Translations under genes and position numbers: made by a program
Part shown: in pieces, positions 18,221-27,395 of the stretch
Position numbering within the stretch: position 1 is the stretch's first letter
How the letters are laid out: the number at the start of each line of letters is the position of its first letter
Source of the DNA: Polaribacter sp. WD7
GTDB taxonomy: Bacteria > Bacteroidota > Bacteroidia > Flavobacteriales > Flavobacteriaceae
Length of the DNA: 64,000 nucleotides
Assembly: GCF_003335085.1 (NCBI RefSeq)
Contig: NZ_QPEJ01000018.1
Span: 558,001 to 622,000 of the forward strand
Direction of reading: 5' to 3'
Notes under the pieces: generated by a model
Database searches by the model: none
The model's input: the letters and a program-made list of their open reading frames with translations, nothing else
Told to the model about the DNA's origin: nothing

Positions 18221-18733
18221 ATTAGATTTGAAATTTTTATCAAAATCTTCCCATTTTTGGGTTTTATACAACTCTTCAGAAAAAAACACGAGAACTTTTT
18301 CCATGATTTGTGCATCTAAATATCCTGGAATTCTATCTAACAATTCTTCATCTTCAGATAAAAAAACGGTAGTTGGGTAAGATAATTTTCCGTTCATTAA
18401 AGAGGCAGAAAGTTGATGGTAGCCTCGTCTTCCTTGTTTTTCAAATTTAAATGTGTGGTCTCTAAAAACAATATCTTTTTTCTCTTCACCATTTAACTTT
18501 ACAGCGTAAAAATTAGTATTGATATAGTTAGAAATGATTTTATTGGCATAGGTATTTAAATCCATTTTTTTACAATAGCCACACCAATCAGTGTAAATAT
18601 CTACTAAAATAGGTTTTGGTGTTTTTTGATTAAGAGCTATTGCTTCTTCAAAAGAAATCCATTGCACTTTATCTTGAGCAGTTATAGTATTGCTAAATAA
18701 AAATATAGCAAAAAGAAATAGTAATTTTTTCAT
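18215..18733 (-). CDS. Exported thioredoxin-fold protein (CGYC motif)
   Basis: The 172-residue product has a signal peptide (LLFLFAIFLFSNTITAQDK) and a thioredoxin fold of the DUF255/thioredoxin_7 type: PILVDIYTDWCGYCKKMD has the redox-active pair C52-x2-C55, and YPTTVFLSEDEELL carries the cis-proline. It is probably a periplasmic disulphide reductase or isomerase. The partner is unknown. It lies tail-to-tail with comEC and is separated from the POT transporter gene by 58 bp, with no terminator seen. Confidence 0.85.
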   Translation of the reverse strand: MKKLLFLFAIFLFSNTITAQDKVQWISFEEAIALNQKTPKPILVDIYTDWCGYCKKMDLNTYANKIISNYINTNFYAVKLNGEEKKDIVFRDHTFKFEKQGRRGYHQLSASLMNGKLSYPTTVFLSEDEELLDRIPGYLDAQIMEKVLVFFSEELYKTQKWEDFDKNFKSNL

Positions 18734-18791
18734 ATCGATACTGTCGCAAATTGCATACCAAATTTACAATTTAGATTTTAATTACGTGTGT

Positions 18792-20336
18792 TTATCTAAT
18801 TCCATGCATTAACCTTTTCATTAAAGGGTTTAAGATCAAAAAAATAAGACCTACAGCTCCAGGAATAATTGTAAAAATTAAGAAGAAATAAGACATAGAA
18901 TAATTAGAAACAATCTCGTCAATAGCACTTCCTACCAAGCCAGCAATTAGATTTCCTAAAAAGTTAACCAAGTACCAAATGCCAAACATCATTCCTATCT
19001 TTTTTGGAGGAACCAATTTAGAAACATAAGATAACCCAACAGGAGATACACATAACTCACCCATAGTGTGAAGTAAGTAGGCTAAAACCAGCCAAATTAA
19101 ACTTACAGAAGCTGTTTTAGCACCTTGTGGTATTCCACTAGAACCATAGGCTAGCGCACCAAAACCAATACCTAGCAAAATCATACCTATGCCAAATTTA
19201 ACTGCTGCAGACGGATTAAACTTACTCTCCCACCACTTAGAAAATAAGGGTGCTAAAAAGATGATAAAAAGAGAATTTAAAATTAAAAACCAAGAAGCTT
19301 CTATTTCTGCAGAATCTTTAGGTATAATTACAGAGAGCTTCCAAAGTACTAACCCCCAAATACTAAGAAAACTAGTACCTAAAACAATATTTGACAGAGA
19401 TATTTTGGTAAATGTTTGTGCAAACAATTTAAATAAAACCCTGGTAATGATAAATAAAGGAACTGTAGAAACTAAAATATCTACAATTTTAAAAATTAAA
19501 GCAGCATTACCTGTTAATGATCTATGCGTATAATCTCTAGCAAAAATATTCATAGAACCACTAGCTTGTTCAAAAGCAGCCCAAAAAAAGACGGTAAAAA
19601 AAGCTAATAAACCAACAACAATATATCTGTCTCTTTGAATATTTGAAGAAATAGTTTCTTTGGTTGTAGAAGTAATATGTATCTCTTTAGAATTATTTAT
19701 TTTTTTTGTAGGTGATGCGCCTACCTTTTCAAAAATAGCTTTACCAAACCAAAATTGTAAAGTACCTAAAAACATAAAAATTCCTGCTAAACCAAATCCC
19801 CAAGAGTAACTTAGATTACTAGCTAAAAAACCACAAAGTAAAACACCAAGAAAGCCACCAGCATTAACACCCATATAAAATATGGTAAAAGCCCCATCTT
19901 TACGTTCAGGATATTGGTCATACAAACCACTTACTATAGAGGTAACGTTTGGTTTGAATAAGCCATTGCCAATAATAAGAAACCCGATACCTAAATAAAG
20001 TGTTATTTCTGTTTCTAATGCCATTGATGCATGCCCTAAAGTCATGGCAAGTGCACCAAGCGCAACGGCTTTTTGATAGCCCAAATATTTATCTGCAACA
20101 ATACCACCTAATAGCGGTGTTAAGTACACAGAGCTGGTATAAATGGTTAAGAGACCAATAGCTCTTTCTCTAGTCCATTCCCAACCACCATCAGAAAAAG
20201 AAGCGGTTAAGAATAGTACAAAAATAGCACGCATGCCATAATAAGAAAAACGTTCCCACATTTCTGTAAAAAACAACACAAATAAAGCGGGTTTATGATT
20301 TAGTAAACTAAATTCTTTAGAAGAAGATGCATTCAT
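18792..20336 (-). CDS. POT family proton-coupled peptide transporter (second copy)
   Basis: The 514-residue, multi-span MFS protein takes up di- and tripeptides with protons. It has the family signatures FFTEMWERFSYYGMRAIFVL (ExxER type, near residue 24) and FTIFYMGVNAGGFLGVLLCG (the FYxxINxG motif). Transmembrane segments occupy most of the protein. It is paralogous to the next upstream gene. A hairpin terminator lies between the two, so expression of this copy may be lower or independent. Confidence 0.92.
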   Translation of the reverse strand: MNASSSKEFSLLNHKPALFVLFFTEMWERFSYYGMRAIFVLFLTASFSDGGWEWTRERAIGLLTIYTSSVYLTPLLGGIVADKYLGYQKAVALGALAMTLGHASMALETEITLYLGIGFLIIGNGLFKPNVTSIVSGLYDQYPERKDGAFTIFYMGVNAGGFLGVLLCGFLASNLSYSWGFGLAGIFMFLGTLQFWFGKAIFEKVGASPTKKINNSKEIHITSTTKETISSNIQRDRYIVVGLLAFFTVFFWAAFEQASGSMNIFARDYTHRSLTGNAALIFKIVDILVSTVPLFIITRVLFKLFAQTFTKISLSNIVLGTSFLSIWGLVLWKLSVIIPKDSAEIEASWFLILNSLFIIFLAPLFSKWWESKFNPSAAVKFGIGMILLGIGFGALAYGSSGIPQGAKTASVSLIWLVLAYLLHTMGELCVSPVGLSYVSKLVPPKKIGMMFGIWYLVNFLGNLIAGLVGSAIDEIVSNYSMSYFFLIFTIIPGAVGLIFLILNPLMKRLMHGIR

Positions 20337-20355
20337 ATATTTAGAGTTTAAACAT

Positions 20356-20384
20356 AAAAAACCTCATAAAATTATGTATGAGGT
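20356..20384 (-). terminator. Intrinsic terminator between the two POT genes
   Basis: acctcata (20361-20368) and tatgaggt (20377-20384) form a perfect 8-bp stem. On the minus strand it is followed by a T run (20356-20360). It would end or attenuate the DPP4-POT transcript before the second POT gene. Confidence 0.75.
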
Positions 20385-20402
20385 ATTGATATAGTTAATA
20401 AT

Positions 20403-21914
20403 TTAATGAATGTTGCCTAATAATTTCTTCATTAAAGGAGAAAATAGAATTACTATTGCACCAGCTCCTAGAGCATACATTGCTATTAAATGAAAACCGT
20501 CGGTATAAATACCTAAAGTTTCTAAACCACCAACATTAGCATCTGTACTTTCTACCGCTAACTGTTCTGATATAAAACCTACAATTTGAAAAGCAAAGGC
20601 TGATGATAAAAACCAAACTCCCATCATAAAAGCAACAATATTTTTAGGAGATAAATCTGTTATTTTTGATAGTCCAACAGGAGACATAAATAATTCTCCA
20701 ACAGAAATAATAAAATACATCACAAATAAATATGTGAAAGGTACCATTCCGTTAGCATCAGCACTAGCATCACTTATTGAAAGAATATAAAAACTTGCGC
20801 CCGCTAATAATAAACCTAAACCGAATTTATAAGGAGTTCTAGGATTTAAATTTCTCTTGGAAAGATAGCCCCACAATAGTGAAATAGGAATGGCCAAAAT
20901 AATAATAAACATAGAGTTCAAAGCATTTGTCTGACTTGCAGTCATAATACCATCTAGTGCTACATTTCTAGATGCAAATAAAGTAATTACACTTCCTGAT
21001 AATTCATGAAAACCCCAGAAAAGTGTCATAAAAAAGGTAATTAAAACGGCCATAAACAGTTTTTTACGCGCATCACTTTCTAGATTAAACATAATGTATC
21101 CTAAATATATCAAAACTGCCACACCAATAAATTTAAAAATACCACTTACATAATTTTGTTGCCAAGAAGATAATAGATAAGCAATTGCTGGAGCACATAA
21201 GAATGCTATGATCGGTATTAGTGTTTTTTGAGGCACTCCAATAATTTTTTTCTCATAAATAGCGTTACTTGGAGGCATTCCTTTATCACCAAAAACGTTC
21301 TTTTTTATCCCACTCCAAAAGAAAATTAAACCAGCTAACATACCTATACCTGCCAAACCAAATCCATAATGCCAACCATATTCAGCAGCAAGCCATCCAC
21401 ATAAAAGAGGAGCAACAAAACCACCAATATTAATTCCCATATAAAAAATTGTAAAACCAGAATCTTTTCTAACGTCACCATCTTTGTATAGGGCGCCTAC
21501 AAAAGTTGAAATATTAGGTTTAAAAAAACCATTACCAACCACTATAAAAGCCAACGCTAAAAAGAATGCAATATCATTTTCTATAGCTAAAACAAAATGA
21601 CCCAAGGCCATGAGAATACCTCCCAAGAAAATAGAAGCTCTCATACCAAGAATTTTGTCTGATATTTGACCTCCGATTACAGTGGAAGCATATACTAAAG
21701 AACCATAAGAAGCATATACTACGGCTGTTGCCGTATCACGTTCTACAATAGCTTTAAAGATTTCTTGTACCATGTAAAGCGTGAGTAATGCTCTCATTCC
21801 GTAAAAACTAAAACGCTCCCATAGTTCTGCAAAGAACAAGTAGAATAATCCTTTAGGGTGCCCAAAAATTTGAGGTTCTTCTTTTTCGAATTCAGAAAAT
21901 TTTGCTTCTGCCAT
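20403..21914 (-). CDS. POT family proton-coupled peptide transporter
   Basis: The 503-residue MFS protein carries the same family signatures as its neighbour: FFAELWERFSFYGMRALLTL and FTIFYMGINIGGFVAPLLCG. Relative to many POT proteins it shows the extra paired membrane segments typical of bacterial members. It lies 30 bp downstream of the dipeptidyl-peptidase gene. The arrangement links peptide cleavage outside the inner membrane with uptake of the dipeptides produced. Confidence 0.93.
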   Translation of the reverse strand: MAEAKFSEFEKEEPQIFGHPKGLFYLFFAELWERFSFYGMRALLTLYMVQEIFKAIVERDTATAVVYASYGSLVYASTVIGGQISDKILGMRASIFLGGILMALGHFVLAIENDIAFFLALAFIVVGNGFFKPNISTFVGALYKDGDVRKDSGFTIFYMGINIGGFVAPLLCGWLAAEYGWHYGFGLAGIGMLAGLIFFWSGIKKNVFGDKGMPPSNAIYEKKIIGVPQKTLIPIIAFLCAPAIAYLLSSWQQNYVSGIFKFIGVAVLIYLGYIMFNLESDARKKLFMAVLITFFMTLFWGFHELSGSVITLFASRNVALDGIMTASQTNALNSMFIIILAIPISLLWGYLSKRNLNPRTPYKFGLGLLLAGASFYILSISDASADANGMVPFTYLFVMYFIISVGELFMSPVGLSKITDLSPKNIVAFMMGVWFLSSAFAFQIVGFISEQLAVESTDANVGGLETLGIYTDGFHLIAMYALGAGAIVILFSPLMKKLLGNIH

Positions 21915-21944
21915 AATCTATCCTTTTATTTCAATTGATTTATC

Positions 21945-24128
21945 TTATTTTACTAAATGTTCTTCAATAAAGTTCGTCATTTTAGTATATAAATTTAGAC
22001 GAACGTTTTTTCCTTTTCGAATTCCATGAGCTCTATCAGGCACTATAAACATGTCAAACTGTTTGTTTGCCTCTATGAGCGCATTTATCATTCTATATGA
22101 ATTTTGAACATGAACATTGTCATCTCCTGTACCGTGAACCAATAGGTAATTGCCTTTTAATTTGTCTGCATAATTTACTGGCGAATTGTCATCATAACCA
22201 GCGGCGTTTTCTTGCGGAGTTCTTAAAAAACGTTCTGTATAAACAGTATCGTAAAAGCGCCAAGAAGTAACAGGGGCTACAGCAATAGCAGTAGAAAAAA
22301 CATCGTTTCCTTTTAAAATACAATTTGTACTCATATGTCCACCAAAAGACCATCCCCAAATAGCTATGTTATCTTCATCTATATAAGGTTGTTTTGCTAG
22401 TTTTTTAGCAGCAGCAATTTGGTCTTCAGTTTCGTGTTTTACCAAATTAAGGTAGGTAGATTTTTTAAAGGCTGCACCTTTAAAACCTGTACCTCTAGCA
22501 TCAATACAAACTACAATAATTCCTTTTTGTGCTAACATATTGTGCCAATAGTCGTTACTGTTGTTCCATTTATTTCCTACTTGCTGAGATCCTGGTCCAG
22601 AATATTGAAACATTAACATTGGATATTTTTTATTTTCGTCAAAATCTGCGGGTTTTACCGTCCACATATTTAAATCGTTTCCATTAATGTTAATTGTAGA
22701 GAACTCTTTCGGAGTCATTTTGTATTCAGATAAAGTTTCTTTAAGCTCTTCATTGTCTTGTATTATTCTCAATATTTTTCCTTCCGCAGTATACAAACTA
22801 TATACTGGAGGTGTTGTAGCAGAAGAATAGGTGTTGATAAAATAGTTTAAGTTTTTACTAAAAGCAGCTGTGTTTTGGCCGTCTTTATTACTCAATAATT
22901 TTTTATTCTTTCCATCTAAATCAATAGAATAGATACCTCTATTGATAGAGCCATTTTCTACAGATTGGTAATAAATTGTGTTTTTGGCTGTATTAAATCC
23001 GTAGTAACGTGTAACTTCCCAATTTCCTTTTGTAATTTGATTGATGAGTTTGCCATTAAAATCGTAATGATAAATATGATTAAATCCATCCTTTTCACTA
23101 GTCCAAATAAAGCTATTGTCACTTAAAAAAGTTAAGTTGTCGTTAATGTCTACGTAAGCCTTATCTTTCTCTTGTAATAAAATAGAAGCGTTACCATTTA
23201 GTGTGCTAATCTTGTGCAGTTTTAAATGATTTTGATGGCGATTTAAGGTAGTAGCTACTAATGTAGTATTGTTATTAGACCACTTAATTCTTGGAATGTA
23301 TTCATATTCACCCAAACTTATATTTTTTATTTTTTTAGAAGATAAGTTATAAAGATGAAGTGAAACAGTTGCATTTTCTTCGCCAGCTTTAGGGTATTTA
23401 AAAACCTGTTGGTTAGGATACAAATCTTTACCAACAATATCCATAGAAAAACTGGGTACATTGGTTTCATCAAAACGTAAGAAGGCTAAAAAATTTCCTG
23501 TTTTATTCCATTCAAAAGCCCTTACAAAAGCAAATTCTTCTTCATATACCCAATCTGTAATACCATTAATAATTTTATTGGTTTTACCATCTTTAGTAAC
23601 CTGTATAATAATATTGTTTTCAAGATTTTTGATGAAGATGTTATTATTTTTAACAAAAGCGACATTTTTATTATCAGGAGAAAATTTAGGTTCTTGTATG
23701 CCTTTACCAATAAGAATTGTTTTTTTAGAGGCAATATCATAGGCATAATAAGTACCTTTTTGAGAACGCCTGTATATTTTTTGTAAGTCTGTGCCTAAAA
23801 TGAGTTTTGTTTCATCGTCATTAAAACTGTATGAAGAAAAAGAGTTGATGTTATTAAAATCAACACTATTAGCAATAGTCGCTACTTTTTCTAAAGTGGC
23901 ATAACTATACTTGTCTACAGTAGTGTTACCCCCTTTTTTATTTAGTAAAGAATAAAAATCTCCATTCATAGAGTTGAGCGCATTCATTCTTTCAGGTGCA
24001 AAAGTTCCGTCCCAAATTTCTTCTAAGGTAATTTCTTTTGATCCAGTAGTGTAAGTTGTCGTAGATGTTGAGGGTTTTGAACAGCTAATTAAAAGCAAAA
24101 CAGCAGCTAAATAGGATAAGTATTTCAT
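21945..24128 (-). CDS. Dipeptidyl-peptidase IV-like S9 peptidase, lipoprotein
   Basis: The 727-residue enzyme removes N-terminal dipeptides, with a preference for X-Pro in characterised homologues. It begins with a lipoprotein signal (LAAVLLLISCSKPS, Cys16). A beta-propeller DPPIV_N domain spans about 90-440 and contains ITDWVYEEEFAF, the EE motif that binds the substrate N-terminus. The S9 catalytic domain shows the nucleophile S594 in GWSFGGHMS, the aspartate in VHGTGDDNVH and the histidine in PDRAHGI. It heads an operon with the peptide transporters. Confidence 0.94.
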   Translation of the reverse strand: MKYLSYLAAVLLLISCSKPSTSTTTYTTGSKEITLEEIWDGTFAPERMNALNSMNGDFYSLLNKKGGNTTVDKYSYATLEKVATIANSVDFNNINSFSSYSFNDDETKLILGTDLQKIYRRSQKGTYYAYDIASKKTILIGKGIQEPKFSPDNKNVAFVKNNNIFIKNLENNIIIQVTKDGKTNKIINGITDWVYEEEFAFVRAFEWNKTGNFLAFLRFDETNVPSFSMDIVGKDLYPNQQVFKYPKAGEENATVSLHLYNLSSKKIKNISLGEYEYIPRIKWSNNNTTLVATTLNRHQNHLKLHKISTLNGNASILLQEKDKAYVDINDNLTFLSDNSFIWTSEKDGFNHIYHYDFNGKLINQITKGNWEVTRYYGFNTAKNTIYYQSVENGSINRGIYSIDLDGKNKKLLSNKDGQNTAAFSKNLNYFINTYSSATTPPVYSLYTAEGKILRIIQDNEELKETLSEYKMTPKEFSTININGNDLNMWTVKPADFDENKKYPMLMFQYSGPGSQQVGNKWNNSNDYWHNMLAQKGIIVVCIDARGTGFKGAAFKKSTYLNLVKHETEDQIAAAKKLAKQPYIDEDNIAIWGWSFGGHMSTNCILKGNDVFSTAIAVAPVTSWRFYDTVYTERFLRTPQENAAGYDDNSPVNYADKLKGNYLLVHGTGDDNVHVQNSYRMINALIEANKQFDMFIVPDRAHGIRKGKNVRLNLYTKMTNFIEEHLVK

Positions 24129-24347
24129 TTACATTTCGTTTTTCGTAAAACTTTGTCAAGTTTACGAAATTATTGGCAAAAAAACCATTTAAAAACTCCT
24201 GTCGATTACAAAAACGTAAACATTAACATAAATATTAGATTTTTTATATAATTACTTTATTCTCATTTTACCTTCTTAATTTAATGAGGTTTTATTATGA
24301 AGCTAATAGTTTGTTCAGTTTGGATATTTTTTTTGAATAAAAGATTA

Positions 24348-24545
24348 TAAGTTTTAAACCGTTGTGCATTTTGGGGTAGAAACTAGATAAATGTCAGTTC
24401 GAGTGATTTTGAGGAACGAAAAATTGTATCGAGAACTATTTATATGCTAAAAATTCTTATTCTCGATACAAATTTTACTCATTTCAATCATAAAACCCAC
24501 TCGAATTGACAGAATTTTTCAAAATGCACAACGGGTAAGTTTTAA
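24348..24545. mobile_element. MITE-like element with 14-bp terminal inverted repeats and 10-bp flanking direct repeats
   Basis: Perfect 14-bp inverted repeats, ccgttgtgcatttt at 24359-24372 and its complement at 24521-24534, bound a 176-178-bp imperfect palindrome. Inner arms also pair: tgtca.ttcgagtg (24392) with cactcgaattgaca (24498-24511), and ttgtatcgagaa (24424) with ttctcgatacaa (24461-24472). The direct repeat taagttttaa flanks it at 24348-24357 and 24536-24545, one base outside each end, as a target-site duplication would. No ORF is inside. It fills most of the 545-bp gap 24129-24673; the rest shows nothing except the next promoter. Confidence 0.75.
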
Positions 24546-24644
24546 TTTTAATAATGTTACTGTTATGTATCAAAAAAGGAAGGATTAAGGTTTGGTTATG
24601 CTCAAGCCTTTCTAAATGTTTTTCTGTAGTTTCTGTCTTTACCG

Positions 24645-24652
24645 TATCTTTG
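24645..24652 (+). promoter_or_regulatory. -7 promoter element upstream of the HMG-CoA reductase gene
   Basis: TATCTTTG matches TAnnTTTG and ends 21 nt before the ATG. The -33 position carries only a T-rich stretch. It would drive the reductase and the overlapping GHMP kinase gene. Confidence 0.45.
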
Positions 24653-24673
24653 TTATAACTTTATAAATGATAC

Positions 24674-26407
24674 ATGACAAAACTTATTTCAGGTTTTTCT
24701 AAGCTAAACAAAGAAGAAAAACTCAATTGGTTGGCAGAAAACTACTTTCAAAATCCTAAAGAAACCAAAAGTATTATTCAACAATACTGGAATTCTAATA
24801 AAGAGTTGCAACAACTTCATGACGATTTTATAGAAAATACACTTACCAATTTTTACATGCCTTTTGGGGTTGCTCCTAATTTTGTAATTAATAATAAAAC
24901 GTATGCAATTCCGATGGTTATTGAAGAAAGTTCTGTAGTGGCAGCAGCTTCTTTAGTAGGTAAATTTTGGAGTAGTAGAGGAGGTTTTAAAACATCAGTA
25001 CTTTCTACGACTAAAATTGGTCAGGTGCATTTTATGTTTGCTGGAAATAAAGAAGCTATAGAAGCTTATTTTTTAAAAAACAAGACAGAATTATTTGCAG
25101 CTACTGCCTCCATTACTAAAAATATGGAGAAACGTGGTGGAGGAATTTTAGATATTATCTTGATAGATAAGACAGATGAGTTGGCCAACTACTATCAGCT
25201 ACATGTTACTTTTGAAACTAAAGATTCTATGGGAGCAAACTTTATTAACTCTTGTTTAGAAGCGATAGCGAAACAATTTCAAAATGATGATATTGAGATT
25301 GTAATGAGTATTTTATCCAATTATGTTCCAGAATGTTTAGTTAGAGCAGAAGTTAGTTGTAAAATTGATGATTTAGGAGGAGAGAATCCCAAGAAATTTG
25401 CTCAAAAGTTTGAACAAGCTGTAAAAATTGCAGAGATTGAACCTTACAGAGCAGTTACTCACAACAAGGGAATTATGAACGGAATTGATGCTGTAGTACT
25501 TGCTACAGGAAACGATTTTAGAGCAATAGAAGCTGGTGCTCATGCATATGCTTCTAGAAACGGTACATATTCTAGTTTATCTCACTGCAAGGTAACAGAA
25601 GATACATTTACCTTTTGGATAGAAATACCGTTAGCATTGGGTACAGTTGGAGGTTTAACAGCATTACATCCCATGTCTAAATTGTCTTTAGAGTTGCTGC
25701 AAAAACCATCGGCAAAAGAATTAATGCAAATTATAGCTGCAGCTGGTTTAGCTCAAAACTTTGCTGCACTTAGAGCTTTGACAACAAAGGGGATACAGCA
25801 TGGACATATGAAAATGCATTTGCAGAATATTTTAAATCAGTTTCATGCTACTGAAGATGAAAAGTTAGCTGTAGAACAATATTTTGAAAGTAAAACGGTT
25901 TCACATGCTGCCGTTGTAGATAAAATAAACTCGCTTAGAAAAGAAAAAATAAATTGGATCAATTTTTTAGATGAAACTTTAGTTCGTAAAAAACTCTATG
26001 GCTTACGTAATCAAAATAAACCTGTATTTGGAAAAATGAATGCACAACAAATGATTGAACATTTAAGTACAGTTACTCAAATAGCAAACGGAAATTTAAA
26101 AACAGATATTTTTGTTTCTGATGAAAAGTCAGCAAGAAGAAAACCTTTTTTAGATACAGAAAATGAGTTACAACTAGGGTTTAGGAATTCTCTTTTGGCA
26201 GAAAACCCTAATCTATTGCAGTTTGAAAGCATAGATGCAGCTATAGATGATTTGATATTGCAAATTCAACTGTTTAAAACAGTTTTTGCTAAAGATGTTA
26301 CTAGAAAAGTAGTACATCCGTTTTTTGGTGAACTAGATGTTGAGTACTGGAAAAAATTTCAAGTAAAACACTTTACACATCATTTTAAACAATTCAACTT
26401 GTTATAA
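24674..26407 (+). CDS. Hydroxymethylglutaryl-CoA reductase (class II) fused to a DinB/DUF1569-like domain
   Basis: Residues 1-430 are a class II HMG-CoA reductase: EESSVVAAASLVGKFW holds the catalytic glutamate (84/85), DSMGANFINSCLEAIA the cofactor helix, and HNKGIMNGIDAVVLATGNDF the catalytic lysine and aspartate. The enzyme reduces HMG-CoA to mevalonate. The chain does not end there: residues about 437-577 (KMNAQQMIEHLS, HPFFGELDVEYWKKFQ, KHFTHHFKQF) match the DinB/DUF1569 four-helix fold. The total of 577 residues compares with about 430 for a plain class II enzyme. The stop shares its last A with the next ATG, implying coupled translation with the GHMP kinase. Confidence 0.92.
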   Translation: MTKLISGFSKLNKEEKLNWLAENYFQNPKETKSIIQQYWNSNKELQQLHDDFIENTLTNFYMPFGVAPNFVINNKTYAIPMVIEESSVVAAASLVGKFWSSRGGFKTSVLSTTKIGQVHFMFAGNKEAIEAYFLKNKTELFAATASITKNMEKRGGGILDIILIDKTDELANYYQLHVTFETKDSMGANFINSCLEAIAKQFQNDDIEIVMSILSNYVPECLVRAEVSCKIDDLGGENPKKFAQKFEQAVKIAEIEPYRAVTHNKGIMNGIDAVVLATGNDFRAIEAGAHAYASRNGTYSSLSHCKVTEDTFTFWIEIPLALGTVGGLTALHPMSKLSLELLQKPSAKELMQIIAAAGLAQNFAALRALTTKGIQHGHMKMHLQNILNQFHATEDEKLAVEQYFESKTVSHAAVVDKINSLRKEKINWINFLDETLVRKKLYGLRNQNKPVFGKMNAQQMIEHLSTVTQIANGNLKTDIFVSDEKSARRKPFLDTENELQLGFRNSLLAENPNLLQFESIDAAIDDLILQIQLFKTVFAKDVTRKVVHPFFGELDVEYWKKFQVKHFTHHFKQFNLL

Positions 26408-27333
26408 TGGAATTTTATTCAAACGGAAAATTATTATTAACCGGAGAGTATTTGGTTTTAGATGGCGCCAAGGCGTTGGCTGTGCCTACTAAATTTGGAC
26501 AAAACTTAATTGTAGAAAAAATTGCAACGCACCAATTAATTTGGGGCAGTTTTACAAATACAGGAGAGTGTTGGTTTGAAGCGGTTTTTGATTTGCCAAA
26601 ACTACGTTTGGTCTCGGCTACATTTAATTCAGACAAAGAAGGTAGTGCAGAGTTTATAGCAGAAACATTGTTAGGAATTCTAAAAGAGGCACAAAGATTG
26701 AATCCTGAATTTTTAAATGATAGTAAAGGATTTGTAGTAAAAACCAAACTAAGTTTTCCAAGAAATTGGGGGTTAGGGAGTTCCTCTACGCTCATAAATT
26801 CGATCGCAAATTGGGCAAAGATAGATGCGTTTACGTTACTTTGGAATTCTTTTAAAGGCAGTGGTTATGATGTGGCTTGTGCGCAAAATAATCAACCTAT
26901 TTTTTATCAAATTAAAAACAAAAAACCACACGTAACTCAAGTTAAATTTCAACCAAATTTTAAAGAAAATTTATTTTTTGTTTACTTGAATCAAAAACAA
27001 GATTCTAAAGAAGGTATAGCAAAATTTAGAGAAAGTAATTTAGATTTTTCAAAAGAAATACAAAGAATTTCTGAGTTGTCTGAATCTTTTTTGAAAGCCA
27101 CATCTTTAGCTGTTTTTAACGATTTAATTGCTGAGCATGAGCATATTATTAGTTCAATCATCAAATTAAAACCAGTAAAAGAAAAACTATTTCCAGATTA
27201 TTTTGGAGAAATTAAGAGCCTTGGTGCTTGGGGAGGAGATTTTGTGTTGGTAACAGGAAACGATGAAACATCAGAATATTTTAATGCAAAAGAATATAAA
27301 ACGATTATACCGTATTCAGAAATGATTTTATAA
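26407..27333 (+). CDS. GYDIA family GHMP kinase, candidate phosphomevalonate kinase
   Basis: The 308-residue protein has GHMP-kinase features: the N-terminal LTGEYLVLDGAKALAVPT, the ATP loop NWGLGSSSTLINSIANW and the diagnostic GSGYDVACA segment (GYD(I/V)A). The family is conserved in Bacteroidota beside mevalonate genes. Its specific substrate is not established to my knowledge. Mevalonate kinase and diphosphomevalonate decarboxylase are encoded separately in this cluster, and no classical phosphomevalonate kinase is present. By position this protein could fill that step. It overlaps the reductase gene by 1 nt. Confidence 0.85.
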   Translation: MEFYSNGKLLLTGEYLVLDGAKALAVPTKFGQNLIVEKIATHQLIWGSFTNTGECWFEAVFDLPKLRLVSATFNSDKEGSAEFIAETLLGILKEAQRLNPEFLNDSKGFVVKTKLSFPRNWGLGSSSTLINSIANWAKIDAFTLLWNSFKGSGYDVACAQNNQPIFYQIKNKKPHVTQVKFQPNFKENLFFVYLNQKQDSKEGIAKFRESNLDFSKEIQRISELSESFLKATSLAVFNDLIAEHEHIISSIIKLKPVKEKLFPDYFGEIKSLGAWGGDFVLVTGNDETSEYFNAKEYKTIIPYSEMIL

Positions 27334-27395
27334 TACTTTAAATATCAAATAAAGAATACAATAATGTACAGTCTTCTTTTTGGTAGAAAATTAAT

